This document shows positions 1 through 9,228 of a stretch of 64,000 nt of DNA, one piece after another (position 1 is the first letter of the stretch; each line of letters opens with the position of its first letter). The notes below the pieces were generated by a model. It saw only the letters and a program-made list of their open reading frames with translations, ran no database searches and was not told the DNA's origin. This DNA comes from Burkholderia sp. SRS-46 (GTDB lineage: Bacteria > Pseudomonadota > Gammaproteobacteria > Burkholderiales > Burkholderiaceae), in the NCBI RefSeq assembly GCF_004343775.1, contig NZ_PTXL01000001.1, positions 372,001 through 436,000 on the forward strand, read 5' to 3'. Both the position numbers and the translations under genes were made by a program.

Positions 1-353
1 CGCTGTACGGCTATCCGTGGCCCGGCAACGTGCGCGAGCTGATCAATCGCGTGCGCCGCGCGATCGTGATGTCGGAGGGCAGGACGATCACCGCGGCGGA
101 TCTCGAGCTGAACGACTATTCGGTGCTGGCGCCCGTGTCGCTCGTCGAGGCGCGCGAGGCGGCGGAGCGCCAGGCGATCGAGCATGCGCTGCTGCGTCAT
201 CGCGGCCGGTTTGCCGATGCGGCGCGCGAGCTCGGCGTGTCGCGCGTCACGCTGTACCGGCTGATGTGCGCGCACGGCATGCGCGATCGTAGCGACGCCG
301 CGCTGGCCGGGTTCCCGGCGCCGCTGCCGGACCTTCCCCGGCACGCTTGCTAA
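1..353 (+). CDS. Sigma-54-type transcriptional activator, C-terminal fragment
   Basis: The reading frame enters from outside the window; the first full codon is at base 3. It begins inside the end of an AAA+ domain, where WPGNVREL (about residues 6-13 of the fragment) is the sensor II signature of bacterial enhancer-binding proteins. A linker follows, then a Fis-type helix-turn-helix at about residues 70-95 ([18 protein letters not shown]). The remainder is a short proline-rich tail. The protein would activate RNA polymerase carrying sigma-54 at distant sites. The N-terminal sensing domain lies outside, so the signal and targets cannot be named. Confidence 0.85.
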   Translation, partial: LYGYPWPGNVRELINRVRRAIVMSEGRTITAADLELNDYSVLAPVSLVEAREAAERQAIEHALLRHRGRFADAARELGVSRVTLYRLMCAHGMRDRSDAALAGFPAPLPDLPRHAC

Positions 354-356
354 AAT
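351..356 (+). promoter_or_regulatory. Candidate -10 box for thyA
   Basis: TAAAAT lies 38 bases before the chosen thyA ATG. A start about 7 bases downstream would leave a short normal leader. The -35 region is not recognisable. The box overlaps the earlier in-frame ATG at 355, which argues against that ATG being the start. Confidence 0.4.
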
Positions 357-393
357 GGCGGGTGCGGCCGCCCTCGCGGCCGAAGGAACCCGC

Positions 394-1365
394 ATGAAAC
401 AGTATCTCGACCTCGTACGCAGCATCCTCGACACCGGCACCTGGCAGGAGAACCGCACCGGCATCCGCACCATCAGCATGCCCGGTGCGATGCTGCGCTT
501 CGACCTGCAGGAAGGCTTCCCGGCCGTGACGACGAAGAAGCTCGCGTTCAAGTCCGCGATCGGCGAGCTGGTCGGCTTCCTGCGCGCGTCGCGCAGCGCC
601 GCGGAATTTCGCGCGCTCGGCTGCAAGGTGTGGGACGCCAATGCGAACGACAACGCGCAATGGCTCGCGAACCCGTATCGGCAGGGCGTCGACGATCTCG
701 GCGACGTGTACGGTGTGCAATGGCGCCAGTGGCCCGGCTACAAGGTGCTCGATGCGGGCGCCGACGCGCAGATCGCCGATGCGACCCGCCGCGGCTTTCG
801 CGTCGTCACGCGCTTCGACGAGGACGGCGCGCCGAAGGTGCTGCTGTACAAGGCGATCGACCAGCTGCGCCAGTGCCTCGACACGATCATGCAGAACCCG
901 GCCGATCGCCGCATCCTGTTCCACGCGTGGAATCCTGCGGTGCTCGACCAGATCGCGCTGCCGGCCTGCCATCTGCTGTACCAGTTCCTGCCGAACGCCG
1001 CGAAGCGCGAGATTTCGCTGTGCCTGTACATCCGCAGCAACGACGTCGGCCTCGGCACGCCGTTCAACCTGACCGAAGGGGCGGCGCTGCTGTCGCTCGT
1101 CGGCCGGCTGACCGGCTATACGCCGCGCTGGTTCACCTATTTCATCGGTGACGCGCACATCTACGAGAATCAGCTCGACATGCTGCAACAGCAGCTCGTG
1201 CGCGAGCCGTACGAGAGCCCGCGGCTCGTGATCGCCGACCGGGTGCCGGAATACGCGCAGACGGGCGTCTACGCGCCGGAATGGCTGGAACAGGTCGAGC
1301 CGTCCGACTTCTCGCTCGTCGGCTACCGGCACCATGAGCCGCTGACGGCGCCGATGGCCGTCTGA
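394..1365 (+). CDS. thyA: Thymidylate synthase
   Basis: Converts dUMP to dTMP with methylene-tetrahydrofolate, the only de novo route to thymidylate. The N-terminal dUMP-binding arginine region (QENRTGIRT) is at about residues 16-24. The catalytic cysteine is Cys192 in [10 protein letters not shown], followed by the folate/dUMP-binding segment around [12 protein letters not shown]. At 323 residues it is longer than the 264-residue E. coli enzyme, through insertions in the middle, as in related betaproteobacteria. I chose the ATG at 394 because a ribosome-binding-like AAGGAA precedes it; the in-frame ATG at 355 lies in the likely promoter. A hairpin terminator follows the gene. Confidence 0.96.
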   Translation: MKQYLDLVRSILDTGTWQENRTGIRTISMPGAMLRFDLQEGFPAVTTKKLAFKSAIGELVGFLRASRSAAEFRALGCKVWDANANDNAQWLANPYRQGVDDLGDVYGVQWRQWPGYKVLDAGADAQIADATRRGFRVVTRFDEDGAPKVLLYKAIDQLRQCLDTIMQNPADRRILFHAWNPAVLDQIALPACHLLYQFLPNAAKREISLCLYIRSNDVGLGTPFNLTEGAALLSLVGRLTGYTPRWFTYFIGDAHIYENQLDMLQQQLVREPYESPRLVIADRVPEYAQTGVYAPEWLEQVEPSDFSLVGYRHHEPLTAPMAV

Positions 1366-1401
1366 GCGCGGCGCGCGCGACGTTTTCCGTTCCGATGGAT
1401 G

Positions 1402-1440
1402 AAGGCCCGGTCGACGCAAGTCGAGCGGGCCTTGTTTCAT
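1402..1440 (+). terminator. Terminator after thyA
   Basis: An AAGGCCCG arm (1402-1409) pairs with CGGGCCTT (1426-1433), with inner TCGAC/GTCGA pairing and a short GCAA loop, followed by a T-rich GTTTCATT tail. It sits between thyA and the convergent DUF6600 gene. Confidence 0.65.
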
Positions 1441-1452
1441 TCGCGCGGGCGC

Positions 1453-4188
1453 TTACTGATGGTGCCGGTTGTCGTGGCCATTGTCGTGCGGTTGTTGCGG
1501 CGGCGGGCTGCTCTCGACGTGCGGCGCGGGCATCGACGGACGCGGCTCCATGCGGGGCGGTTGCGGCTGTGGGCGCGGTTGCTCCATGTGCGGCGGTGGC
1601 ATCTGCGGCCGGGGTTCCGCGCGGGGCGCGGGCATTGGCGGCCGCGGCTCCATGCGCGGAGCGGCCGGCTGTGGCCGTGGTGCTTCGTGCACGGGGGCCG
1701 GCGGCCGGTAGTCGTTCGCGCGCGGCGGCGCGACGTCCTGGCGCGGCGCGGGTGGCGCATAGTCGGCGCGCGGGCGGGGCGCCGGGGCCGCATTGTCCGG
1801 CCGCGGCTGGCCGTGCTGCGCCGGCGGGGCGAAATCGGGACGCGGCTGCGGCGCCTGGGCCGTCATGTCGGCATGGGGATTCGGCAGCGCGCGCGGCGAC
1901 GGCGCCGCGCGTGGCGGCTCGGCGGTCGCGGCGTCCGGACGCGGCACCGTTGGCGGCGTCGCCGCGCTTCGCACCGGCGGCAGCGCGTTCTGGCCCGCCG
2001 GATGGGTCGCGGTTGGCGCGCCGGAGGGCGCGAACCCCGCGCGCTGGTGATCGAGCGGCGCATGCGGCTGCATCCAGGCCGGCGACGGCGCGGCCGCCAC
2101 GGCTGCGCGATTGTCGCCGCGCGCGCCGGGGGCGTTGTCGAACGACGGCGGATGCGGGACGCCGTTCGCGAGCCGGGCGGCGTTCGGGCCGTCGCCATTC
2201 ATCGGGCGGGGCGCATCGGGCGCGGCGCCGTTCGCGAAGTGCGGGGCGTTCGGCGTTTCGCCGTTGAGCGGATGGGGCGCATTCTGCGGCGCGCCGTTGA
2301 CGAACCGTGATGCATTCGGCGCTTCGCCGTTCGTCGGGTGGGGCAGATTCGGTGCCGCGCCGTTCATCAAGCGCGACGCGTTCGGCGCTGCGCCTTCGAC
2401 CGGCCGGCCAGTCGCGGCCACGCCCGCGCCGGGCGCCGGCATGGCGGCCGGCCCCGCGTGCGCCAAACCTGGCTGGCCTTCGCGCGCCGGCTGCACCACC
2501 GGGCCGTGCGGATTCACGAGCTGCACGTCGCGCATCGCCCAGCCGCCGCCGTGCGGATTGCCGGGCACCCGCACCGGGTGCGGCGTGTAGTCGGGCGGCG
2601 CGGTCGTCTTGACGACCGGCGCGCCGGCGCCGGGCACGCGGCCGCCTTGCTGGACCAGATGCGCGGCCGCCTGGTCGCGATACGCGGGCGGCACGGCCGG
2701 GTTGCGCGTCGCGATGACCGGGCGCTGTCCGAGCGCCGCCGGCGGATGGTAGGCGGCGTTGCGCAGCCCGCCGGTGAAGCTCTGGCGCACCGGCGCGATG
2801 CCCGGCGTGCCCGGCGTGACGTGCGCATTGCGCCATTGCTGCGGATCGACGTGCTGCGAAAAGTGCGTGACCGGCTGGCCGTGCACGAAGGCGGTCGCCG
2901 GCACCGCGGTGATCGCGTGCGGCGCGCGGAAATTCACGTACGTGTTGTTGATGTTGGTGACGTTGGTGATGTTCGTCACGTTCACGGTCTTGTTCACGTT
3001 GACGTTGTTCACCACGATGTGCTGGTTCACGCGGTCGTAGTAGTGCGGGCTCCAGCCGCCCCAGCCCGGGTGCCAACGTTCGCCGGGGCCGAGCGGGAAC
3101 CATGCGCAGCCCGCCGCGGCGATACCGCCGACCGCGAGACCGACGCTCCAGTCGAACCCGCCGCCGCCCCCGCCGACGAACGCGACGAGCGCCGGCGCAT
3201 AGACAGGCGGTTCGCTGACCACGACCGGGCCGGGCACCCACGCCCAGCTGTCGTCGACATACGCCCAGCGGCCGTAGTGATAAGGCGCGAAGCCCCACGG
3301 CGCGTCGTCGACCCAGGTCCAGCCCCACGGCGCCTGCCAGATCCAGTGCCCGTCGTGATAGGGGGCCCAGTCGGCCGGTGTGTCGTTCGGCACCCACACC
3401 GCGCCGTAGCTCGGGTTGTCGCGCCACGTGCCGTTCGCGTCGAGATCCTGGTAGCCGGGAATATCGCGCGACACGTAGCGGGCCGACACCGAGCGATCCT
3501 CGGCCGCGTCGCGGCTGGCGGCCCACTGGTCGAGCGGGTCGTAGCCGGGCGCGCCCGACTGCTGCGCGACCTGCAGGCCGGTGCCGGTGAAGACCACCTG
3601 CTGCCCGGCCGACAGCGGGTACTGGCCGCTGTCGCCGTAGACGGTGGCGCTGCCGCGCCGCACGGTGACCGTCGTGCTCGCGCCGTTCGGCGCGACGTCG
3701 ACGCGGTAGTCGCCCGGGCCGGCGATGCCGAGCGCGAGGTTCGGCGTGTCGATTTCGTACGACGTGCCGGGCGGCAGCGACCGCACGTGCGTCGACACGG
3801 TGCCGAGGCCGACCTTCAGCTGCGTCGTCGTGTCGTCGAGGTTCATCACCGACAGGCTCGTTGATTCACCGAGCCGCACGGCGCTCGAGCCGATGTGCAG
3901 CTCGGAGCGCGCGCCCGCGTCGTTCCAGAGCTGGTCGCCGGTCGTGAGCGGGCGGTTCACGGCGGCGTACGACCACGTATCGGTGCCGGCCGGCTCGGTC
4001 GTCACCGCGCCCGACAGGTAATTGAGCCGCGCGACGCGGCCCGGCGGGTCGCCGCCCGGCTGTCGGGCGGCCGCGGCATACGGCGGCGCGTCCGCCGACT
4101 GCGCGAACGCGGGCGGCAGCGCGGCGAGCGCCGCGAACGCGAGCAACGTGAAACGGGCGGTGCGCGTGAGCGTGAACTGGAGGGCCAT
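1453..4188 (-). CDS. Large exported FecR/DUF6600-like protein with proline-rich repeat tail
   Basis: A 911-residue protein with a clear signal peptide (cleavage near residue 29, after AFA). Residues about 50-190 form a FecR-like beta domain (GDQLW, SELHIGSSAVRLGE). Residues about 215-320 are rich in Trp, Tyr and Gly (repeated W/G/P/Y blocks), typical of DUF6600. Residues about 395-425 are a run rich in Asn, Val and Thr. The last half is low-complexity, with seven 11-residue repeats and a Pro/Met/Arg/Glu tail. It is probably periplasmic or surface-exposed; FecR-like domains are usually signalling or ligand-binding modules. No TonB-dependent receptor or ECF sigma gene is adjacent. Function unknown. 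No good ribosome-binding site is seen, so the start rests on the signal peptide. Confidence 0.7.
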   Translation of the reverse strand: MALQFTLTRTARFTLLAFAALAALPPAFAQSADAPPYAAAARQPGGDPPGRVARLNYLSGAVTTEPAGTDTWSYAAVNRPLTTGDQLWNDAGARSELHIGSSAVRLGESTSLSVMNLDDTTTQLKVGLGTVSTHVRSLPPGTSYEIDTPNLALGIAGPGDYRVDVAPNGASTTVTVRRGSATVYGDSGQYPLSAGQQVVFTGTGLQVAQQSGAPGYDPLDQWAASRDAAEDRSVSARYVSRDIPGYQDLDANGTWRDNPSYGAVWVPNDTPADWAPYHDGHWIWQAPWGWTWVDDAPWGFAPYHYGRWAYVDDSWAWVPGPVVVSEPPVYAPALVAFVGGGGGGFDWSVGLAVGGIAAAGCAWFPLGPGERWHPGWGGWSPHYYDRVNQHIVVNNVNVNKTVNVTNITNVTNINNTYVNFRAPHAITAVPATAFVHGQPVTHFSQHVDPQQWRNAHVTPGTPGIAPVRQSFTGGLRNAAYHPPAALGQRPVIATRNPAVPPAYRDQAAAHLVQQGGRVPGAGAPVVKTTAPPDYTPHPVRVPGNPHGGGWAMRDVQLVNPHGPVVQPAREGQPGLAHAGPAAMPAPGAGVAATGRPVEGAAPNASRLMNGAAPNLPHPTNGEAPNASRFVNGAPQNAPHPLNGETPNAPHFANGAAPDAPRPMNGDGPNAARLANGVPHPPSFDNAPGARGDNRAAVAAAPSPAWMQPHAPLDHQRAGFAPSGAPTATHPAGQNALPPVRSAATPPTVPRPDAATAEPPRAAPSPRALPNPHADMTAQAPQPRPDFAPPAQHGQPRPDNAAPAPRPRADYAPPAPRQDVAPPRANDYRPPAPVHEAPRPQPAAPRMEPRPPMPAPRAEPRPQMPPPHMEQPRPQPQPPRMEPRPSMPAPHVESSPPPQQPHDNGHDNRHHQ
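2167..2397 (-). repeat. Seven tandem 33-bp units (11-residue repeats) in the DUF6600 gene
   Basis: The encoded protein repeats the pattern (N/E)G-x-x-P-N-A-x-x-x-x seven times in register (for example NGEAPNASRFV, NGETPNAPHFA, NGDGPNAARLA). A partial eighth unit follows. Codons differ between units, so the array is old or selected at protein level. Confidence 0.85.
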
Positions 4189-4325
4189 GATGAGCGTTGT
4201 CGTTGTCCCGGCGCGTCGATTCGTGCCGTTAAGTTCACAATATCCGCTCGGGCTGTTTCAGTGCTCTGCGTTTTGTAAGGCCTTCTGCTCGTCGTGTAAC
4301 AAAACTTGTCCGCCGCGCGCGTTTG

Positions 4326-5033
4326 TCATGCGGCCGTAAGCCATCCGTCGAATGCCTGCTGTCCCGACACGGTGACGCGCAGCACGCGCGGCCGCGCGGT
4401 GCGTTCGACCCAGCCGTGCGAGCAGAAGCTGTCGAGCAGCGCCGCGCCGAGCGCGCCGCCCAGGTGCGCGCGGCGTTCGCTCCAGTCGAGGCAGCCGCAT
4501 GCGAAACGGCGCCGACGCGTGCGCTGCTGCGCGACGTCGATGCCCCAGCGCGCGAGCGCCTGCGCGCCGAGCTCGGTCGCGTCGACGCTGTCGCCTTCCG
4601 CGTTCAGCCAGCCGCGCGCGGTGAGTCCGTCGAAGATGCGCACCGCGACCTCGCCGGCCATGTGGTCGTAGCAGGTGCGCGCATAGCGCAGCTCGGCGGG
4701 CACGGTGCGCGCGGTCGGCGGTGCCGGCCGGTGCGGCGCCGCCGCGCGGGCGACGTTCGCGAGCGCTTCGAGCGACGCGGCGATGTCGGCGGACGCGATC
4801 CGGTAATAGCGGTGCCGGCCGCGGATGTCGAGCGCGAGCAGCCCGCCTTCGGTCAGGCGCGCGAGATGCGCGCTCGCGGCGGACGGCGACAGCCCGGCGA
4901 TCAGCGTCAGCTCGCCGGCGGGGCGGGCGCTGCCGTCCATCAGCACCCACAGCATCGCGGCCCGCCCGGGGTCGGCGATCAGCGCGCCAAGGCGGCTCAG
5001 GCCCGGAAAATGATGGTCGTTGGCGTCGGTCAT
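4326..5033 (-). CDS. ArsR-family winged-helix transcriptional regulator
   Basis: A 235-residue protein. Residues about 12-90 form an ArsR-type winged helix (ADPGRAAMLWVLMDG..., LTLIAGLSPSAASAHLARL as recognition helix). The C-terminal half (residues about 110-235) is an extra domain with a CGCLDW motif near residue 195, seen in longer ArsR-like regulators. These repress promoters until a ligand or metal is bound, but the classic ELCVC metal motif is not visible. The ATG at 5033 follows a GAGATACG stretch. The frame stays open far upstream, but only this start gives a normal ArsR N-terminus. Target unknown. Confidence 0.8.
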   Translation of the reverse strand: MTDANDHHFPGLSRLGALIADPGRAAMLWVLMDGSARPAGELTLIAGLSPSAASAHLARLTEGGLLALDIRGRHRYYRIASADIAASLEALANVARAAAPHRPAPPTARTVPAELRYARTCYDHMAGEVAVRIFDGLTARGWLNAEGDSVDATELGAQALARWGIDVAQQRTRRRRFACGCLDWSERRAHLGGALGAALLDSFCSHGWVERTARPRVLRVTVSGQQAFDGWLTAA

Positions 5034-5220
5034 CGTCGTATCTCGGAAAGAGGATGCTACGCAGTGTAGGCGCTGGCGGCATTCGATGTTTCGTCTCGTG
5101 CTGAAATGTCGAATGCCGACGGGCCGAGCGCGGCGCGCGACCCTGCGGACGGCCGGCGCCCGCGCGTAGAATGGGCCGGGCGCGGCGGCATGGGGCCGCC
5201 GCACGCGACACGATGCGACG

Positions 5221-5361
5221 ATGAAGACGATTTTCTGCATATTGGCGGCCGCGCTGGCCTGCGCGGCCTGCGCGCAGGGTGGCGCAAGCGCCGCGGGCGA
5301 CGGCGGCAGCCATGTCGAGATGTACGGCGTGATTGACCAGGGCGTGACGGTGCGTCGCTGA
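5221..5361 (+). pseudogene. Porin-like N-terminal remnant or 46-residue secreted peptide
   Basis: A short frame with a hydrophobic signal peptide (MKTIFCILAAALACAACA). It then has EMYGVIDQGVT, which closely resembles the first beta strand of Burkholderia-type general porins (usually SVTLYGVIDxGVT after signal cleavage). The frame stops 21 bases later with no continuation of the barrel downstream. This fits a decayed porin gene or a small exported peptide that kept the porin start. No evidence of expression is visible. Confidence 0.45.
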
Positions 5362-5440
5362 CCGACGGGGACGGATCGCCGGGCCCGGGCGCGCGGCGAG
5401 CTGGGGCGGGCGCGCCGCGACGCGTTGTCGCACCGCAACG

Positions 5441-5446
5441 TATAAT
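5441..5446 (+). promoter_or_regulatory. Candidate -10 box for the thioesterase gene
   Basis: A consensus TATAAT lies 37 bases before the ATG at 5484 and overlaps the earlier in-frame ATG at 5445, supporting the later start. No good -35 is visible. Confidence 0.45.
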
Positions 5447-5483
5447 GGCCCGATCGCAGCGCCCCCCGCCTGGAGCCAACAAG

Positions 5484-5996
5484 ATGTCTGCCTCGTCCCC
5501 TGCCACCGCGACCCTCGATCGCACCGAAACCGTGTTCCGCTTCCTCGCCGAGCCGTCGTCCGTGAACTTCGGCGGCAAGGTGCATGGCGGCGCGCTGATG
5601 AAATGGATCGACGAGGTCGCGTATGCGTGCGCGGCGGTCTGGTCGAGCCGCTATTGCGTGACGGTCAGCGTCGGCAACATCCGCTTCCAGCGCCCGATCC
5701 TGGTCGGCAACCTGGTCGAGCTGAAGGCGCGCGTCGTCGCGACGGGGCGCACCAGCATGCACATCCACGTATCGGTGCACGCCGGCGACCCGAAGGGCGG
5801 CGTGCTGCGCCAGACGACCGATTGCCTCGTGGTGTTCGTCGCCGTCGACGAGAACGGCAATCCGCTGCCGGTGCCGGCGTTCGTGCCGGAGAGCGACGAG
5901 GAGAAGCGCCTCGCGAAATACGCGATGGACGTGCGCACCGCGCTCGACAAGATCGTCGAGATGAAGCCGGAAGAGGTCGCGAAGGGCACCGTCTGA
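5484..5996 (+). CDS. Acyl-CoA thioesterase, hotdog fold (YciA/BACH type)
   Basis: A 170-residue single hotdog domain. The motif NFGGKVHGGALMKWIDEVAYACA (about residues 27-49) matches the acyl-CoA hydrolase family, with the conserved Asn/Gly before the long helix and Asp in WIDEVA. RFQRPILVGNLVELKARV is the conserved second strand region. It would hydrolyse acyl-CoA to free acid plus CoA in the cytoplasm. It stands alone between the porin-like remnant and the convergent fumC. The start follows a weak TGGAG. Exact chain-length preference cannot be read. Confidence 0.85.
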   Translation: MSASSPATATLDRTETVFRFLAEPSSVNFGGKVHGGALMKWIDEVAYACAAVWSSRYCVTVSVGNIRFQRPILVGNLVELKARVVATGRTSMHIHVSVHAGDPKGGVLRQTTDCLVVFVAVDENGNPLPVPAFVPESDEEKRLAKYAMDVRTALDKIVEMKPEEVAKGTV

Positions 5997-6090
5997 CGTC
6001 CGCCGTCGCGGCCTGGGCCGCGACCCGGACGATTCCACCGAAACCACATATCCGCGCGCCGCACGACTGCGGCGGCGCGCGCTTCGCGCG

Positions 6091-7485
6091 TCAGCGCGAC
6101 CCGATCATCTGTTCCGGCCGCACCCACGCGTCGAATTCCGCGTCGGTCAGGTAGCCGAGCGCGAGCGCGGCGGCCTTCAGCGTCGTGCCTTCCTTGTGCG
6201 CCTTCTTCGCGATCTGCGCGGCCTTGTCGTAGCCGATGTGCGGATTGAGCGCCGTCACGAGCATCAGCGATTCGTTGAGCAGCAGATCGATGCGCGCGCG
6301 GTTCGGCTCGATGCCCACCGCGCAGTGATCGTTGAAGCTGCGCGCGCCGTCGGCGAGCAGCCGCACCGATTGCAGCACGTTGTGCGCGATCATCGGCCGG
6401 AACACGTTCAGCTCGAAGTTGCCGCTCGCGCCGCCGACGTTCACCGCGACGTCGTTGCCGAACACCTGGCAGCACAGCATCGTCACGGCTTCCGACTGCG
6501 TCGGGTTCACCTTGCCCGGCATGATCGAGCTGCCCGGCTCGTTCTCCGGAATCGACAGTTCGCCGAGCCCGCAGCGCGGCCCGCTCGCGAGCCAGCGGAC
6601 GTCGTTGGCGATCTTCATCAGGCCGGCCGCGACCGTCTTCAGCGCGCCGTGCGCGAACACCAGCGCGTCGGCCGCCGCCATCACCTCGAACTTGCTCGGC
6701 GCGGTCACGAACGGCAGCGTCGTGAGGCGGCCGATCTCGTCGGCAACCCGCACCGCGAATTCCGGATGCGCGTTCAGGCCGGTGCCGACCGCGGTGCCGC
6801 CGAGCGCCAGCTCATACAGGTGCGGCAGCGCCGATTCGACGTGCCGGATTCCGTGGTCGAGCTGCGCGACGTAGCCGGAGAACTCCTGGCCGAGCGTGAG
6901 CGGCGTCGCGTCCTGCAGGTGCGTGCGGCCGATCTTCACGATGTCGGCGAACGCCTTCGACTTCGCGTCGAGCGTCGCGCGCAGCGTGCGCAGCGCGGGC
7001 AGCAGATGGTTGACGATCGCGTAGGCCGCGGCGACATGCATCGCGGTCGGGAACACGTCGTTCGACGACTGGCCGCGGTTCACGTCGTCGTTCGGATGAA
7101 CCTTGCGCGCTTCGCCGCGCTCGCCGCCCATCAGCTCGCTCGCGCGGTTCGCGATCACCTCGTTGAGGTTCATGTTGGTCTGCGTGCCGGAGCCGGTCTG
7201 CCAGACCGCGAGCGGGAATTCGCGCGGATGCTGGCCCGCGATGATCTCGTCCGCCGCCGCGATGATCGCGTGCGCCTTGTCGTCGGCCAGCACGCAGAGC
7301 GACAGGTTCACGGCCGCCGCCGCGCGCTTGACGATCGCGAGCGCGTGGATCAGCTCCGGCGACTGCTTCTCGGTCGAAATCCGGAAATTCTGCAGCGAGC
7401 GCTCGGTCTGCGCGCCCCAGAGCCGGGCGGCCGGCACGGCGATCTCGCCGAATGTGTCGCGTTCCATCCGAACTGCTTCGTTCAT
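6091..7485 (-). CDS. fumC: Class II fumarate hydratase
   Basis: Interconverts fumarate and L-malate in the TCA cycle without an iron-sulfur cluster. The 464-residue length is that of FumC. The superfamily signature [11 protein letters not shown] is at about residues 317-327. GSGTQTNMN and SSNDVFPTA are the other two active-site regions. An excellent ribosome-binding site (AGGAGGAG) precedes the ATG at 7485. The frame remains open further upstream but without a comparable start. It is likely a single-gene transcript. Confidence 0.97.
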   Translation of the reverse strand: MNEAVRMERDTFGEIAVPAARLWGAQTERSLQNFRISTEKQSPELIHALAIVKRAAAAVNLSLCVLADDKAHAIIAAADEIIAGQHPREFPLAVWQTGSGTQTNMNLNEVIANRASELMGGERGEARKVHPNDDVNRGQSSNDVFPTAMHVAAAYAIVNHLLPALRTLRATLDAKSKAFADIVKIGRTHLQDATPLTLGQEFSGYVAQLDHGIRHVESALPHLYELALGGTAVGTGLNAHPEFAVRVADEIGRLTTLPFVTAPSKFEVMAAADALVFAHGALKTVAAGLMKIANDVRWLASGPRCGLGELSIPENEPGSSIMPGKVNPTQSEAVTMLCCQVFGNDVAVNVGGASGNFELNVFRPMIAHNVLQSVRLLADGARSFNDHCAVGIEPNRARIDLLLNESLMLVTALNPHIGYDKAAQIAKKAHKEGTTLKAAALALGYLTDAEFDAWVRPEQMIGSR

Positions 7486-7653
7486 GATGCACTCCTCCTG
7501 GAAAGGGGAAAGGCCGCGCGGTGCGCGCGGCGTCGGGCGTATCGCGGGGCGTCGCGCCGCTTGCGCGGCGTCTTCAGCCGACAAGCATAGCGCTGCGGGC
7601 GTTTTTGCGCGCTGTCGCGGGGGAGGGGGGCCGAGCGGAGCCCGGGCCGGCGC

Positions 7654-9042
7654 TCAGGCCGGCCGGCCGGCGAGCGATGCGCTCTTGCGATGGAAGCGCC
7701 ACGCCATCAGCGCGGCGACGCTCGCGAGGCCGGCCGCGAGGCCCCACCACAGGCCGCGTGCGCCGAGACCCGCGTGGAACGCGAGCCAGTAGCCGGTCGG
7801 GAAGCCGATGCCCCAGTAGCCGAAGGTGGCCGCGAGCATCGGGATGCGCGTGTCCTTCAGGCCGCGCAGCGCGCCGGAGCCGACCGTCTGCATGCCGTCG
7901 ACGATCTGGAACACCGCGGCGATGCCGAGCAGCGACGCGGCGAGCGACACGGTGGCCGCGTTCGCGGGATCGTCGAGGCGCAGGTAAAGGCTGACGATCG
8001 CATGCGGTGCGACGACCATCACGAGGCCCGACAGCGACATGAACGCGACGCCGAGCCCGAGCGCGACGAAGCCCGCGTGCCGCGCGGCGACGGCCTGGCC
8101 CGCGCCGACCCAGTAGCCGACCCGCACGTTGGCGGCCTGGCCGATCGCGAGCGGCACCATGAACGACACCGACGCGACGTTCAGCGCGATCTGGTGCGCG
8201 GCGAGCGAGGTGGCGCCGAGCACGCCGACCGTGAGGCCGGTCGCGAGGAACAGCGTCGATTCGACCCCGTAGGTGATCGCGACGGGCCAGCCGATGCTGA
8301 TCAGCTCGCCCATCATGGGCAGCTTCGGGCGCGAGGCGGTCACGAAATGCTTGAAGCGCCGCCGGCCGTGCAGCAGCCACACGAGCGCGAGCGCGGTGAG
8401 CCAGATCGTGATCGTGGTCGCGACCGCCGAGCCCAGAAAGCCGAGCCGCGGCAGCCCGAACGCGCCGTGGATCAGCCCGTAGTTCAGCACCGCGTTGATG
8501 CCGACGCTGCCGATCGACACCCACAGCAGCCGCCGCGCGGCGCCGATCGCGGGCAGGAACGAACGCATCAGGCCGACGCCGATCAGGCTGCCGAGCGCCG
8601 CGAAGCGCAGCACGCCGGTGTATTCGCCGACGTTGCGCGCGAGCGCGGGCGGTTCGTGGAACATCAGCAGGATCGGCTCGGCGAGCGACAGCGCGACGAT
8701 CGCCGGAATCGCGAGCAGCACGGACAGCGCGAAGCCCGTCCAGTAGATGTGCGGCACGCGATCGTCGGCTTTCGCGCCGCGCGCATGCGCGACGCTGACG
8801 CTGACCGACGACAGCACGCCCTGCAGCACGGTGACGATCACGAAGAAGAAGTTCGCGCCGAGGCCGCCCGCGGCGAGCGAATCGGGGCCGAGGGAGCCGA
8901 GCAGCACCGTGTCGGTGACGCTCATCGCCATCTGCGACAGCTGTGCGATCGCGAGCGGCGCAGCGAGGCGCGCGGTATCGGCGGCGTGGCTGGAAAGGGA
9001 GGGCGGCGCGGCGGGCGTCCGCGAGAGACCGGAGTGCGACAT
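7654..9042 (-). CDS. MATE-family multidrug efflux pump (NorM-like)
   Basis: A 462-residue membrane protein with about 12 predicted hydrophobic helices in two similar halves, as in MATE cation/drug antiporters. The first half begins with ADTARLAAPLAIAQLSQMAMSVTDTVLLGSLG, the typical N-terminal MATE region; the internal repeat begins around GELISIGWPVAITYGVESTLF. These export cationic drugs in exchange for H+ or Na+. It is next to fumC but has its own start. Substrates are unknown. Confidence 0.9.
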   Translation of the reverse strand: MSHSGLSRTPAAPPSLSSHAADTARLAAPLAIAQLSQMAMSVTDTVLLGSLGPDSLAAGGLGANFFFVIVTVLQGVLSSVSVSVAHARGAKADDRVPHIYWTGFALSVLLAIPAIVALSLAEPILLMFHEPPALARNVGEYTGVLRFAALGSLIGVGLMRSFLPAIGAARRLLWVSIGSVGINAVLNYGLIHGAFGLPRLGFLGSAVATTITIWLTALALVWLLHGRRRFKHFVTASRPKLPMMGELISIGWPVAITYGVESTLFLATGLTVGVLGATSLAAHQIALNVASVSFMVPLAIGQAANVRVGYWVGAGQAVAARHAGFVALGLGVAFMSLSGLVMVVAPHAIVSLYLRLDDPANAATVSLAASLLGIAAVFQIVDGMQTVGSGALRGLKDTRIPMLAATFGYWGIGFPTGYWLAFHAGLGARGLWWGLAAGLASVAALMAWRFHRKSASLAGRPA

Positions 9043-9228
9043 GGAATCAACAGGTCGCGCAGGTGCGGGCCCGCGCTGTGCTTATTTTGAGAAGGACCTA
9101 GCTTACGGGTTTATTCGAAGCATGTCGAACGCGCGGCCGATGGCCCTGCCGTGGACAGGGTCGGTGGCGGAGAGTGAGGGGCGCGCAAGGCCCCGGGCGG
9201 GGCCCCGTGGCGCGGGCGGCGCGTCGCG

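Noticed and set aside
355..393. Earlier ATG for thyA at 355
   Set aside because: It overlaps the -10-like TAAAAT and adds residues unlike the family.
2167..2397. 33-bp periodic DNA as a CRISPR array
   Set aside because: There are no spacers; the repeats are in frame and encode an 11-residue motif.
1142..3526. Long arginine-rich open frame overlapping thyA and the DUF6600 gene
   Set aside because: It is the same strand as the DUF6600 gene in another frame, with low-complexity Arg/Ala content and no start signal.
5445..5483. Earlier ATG for the thioesterase at 5445
   Set aside because: It overlaps the TATAAT box and adds a low-complexity leader.
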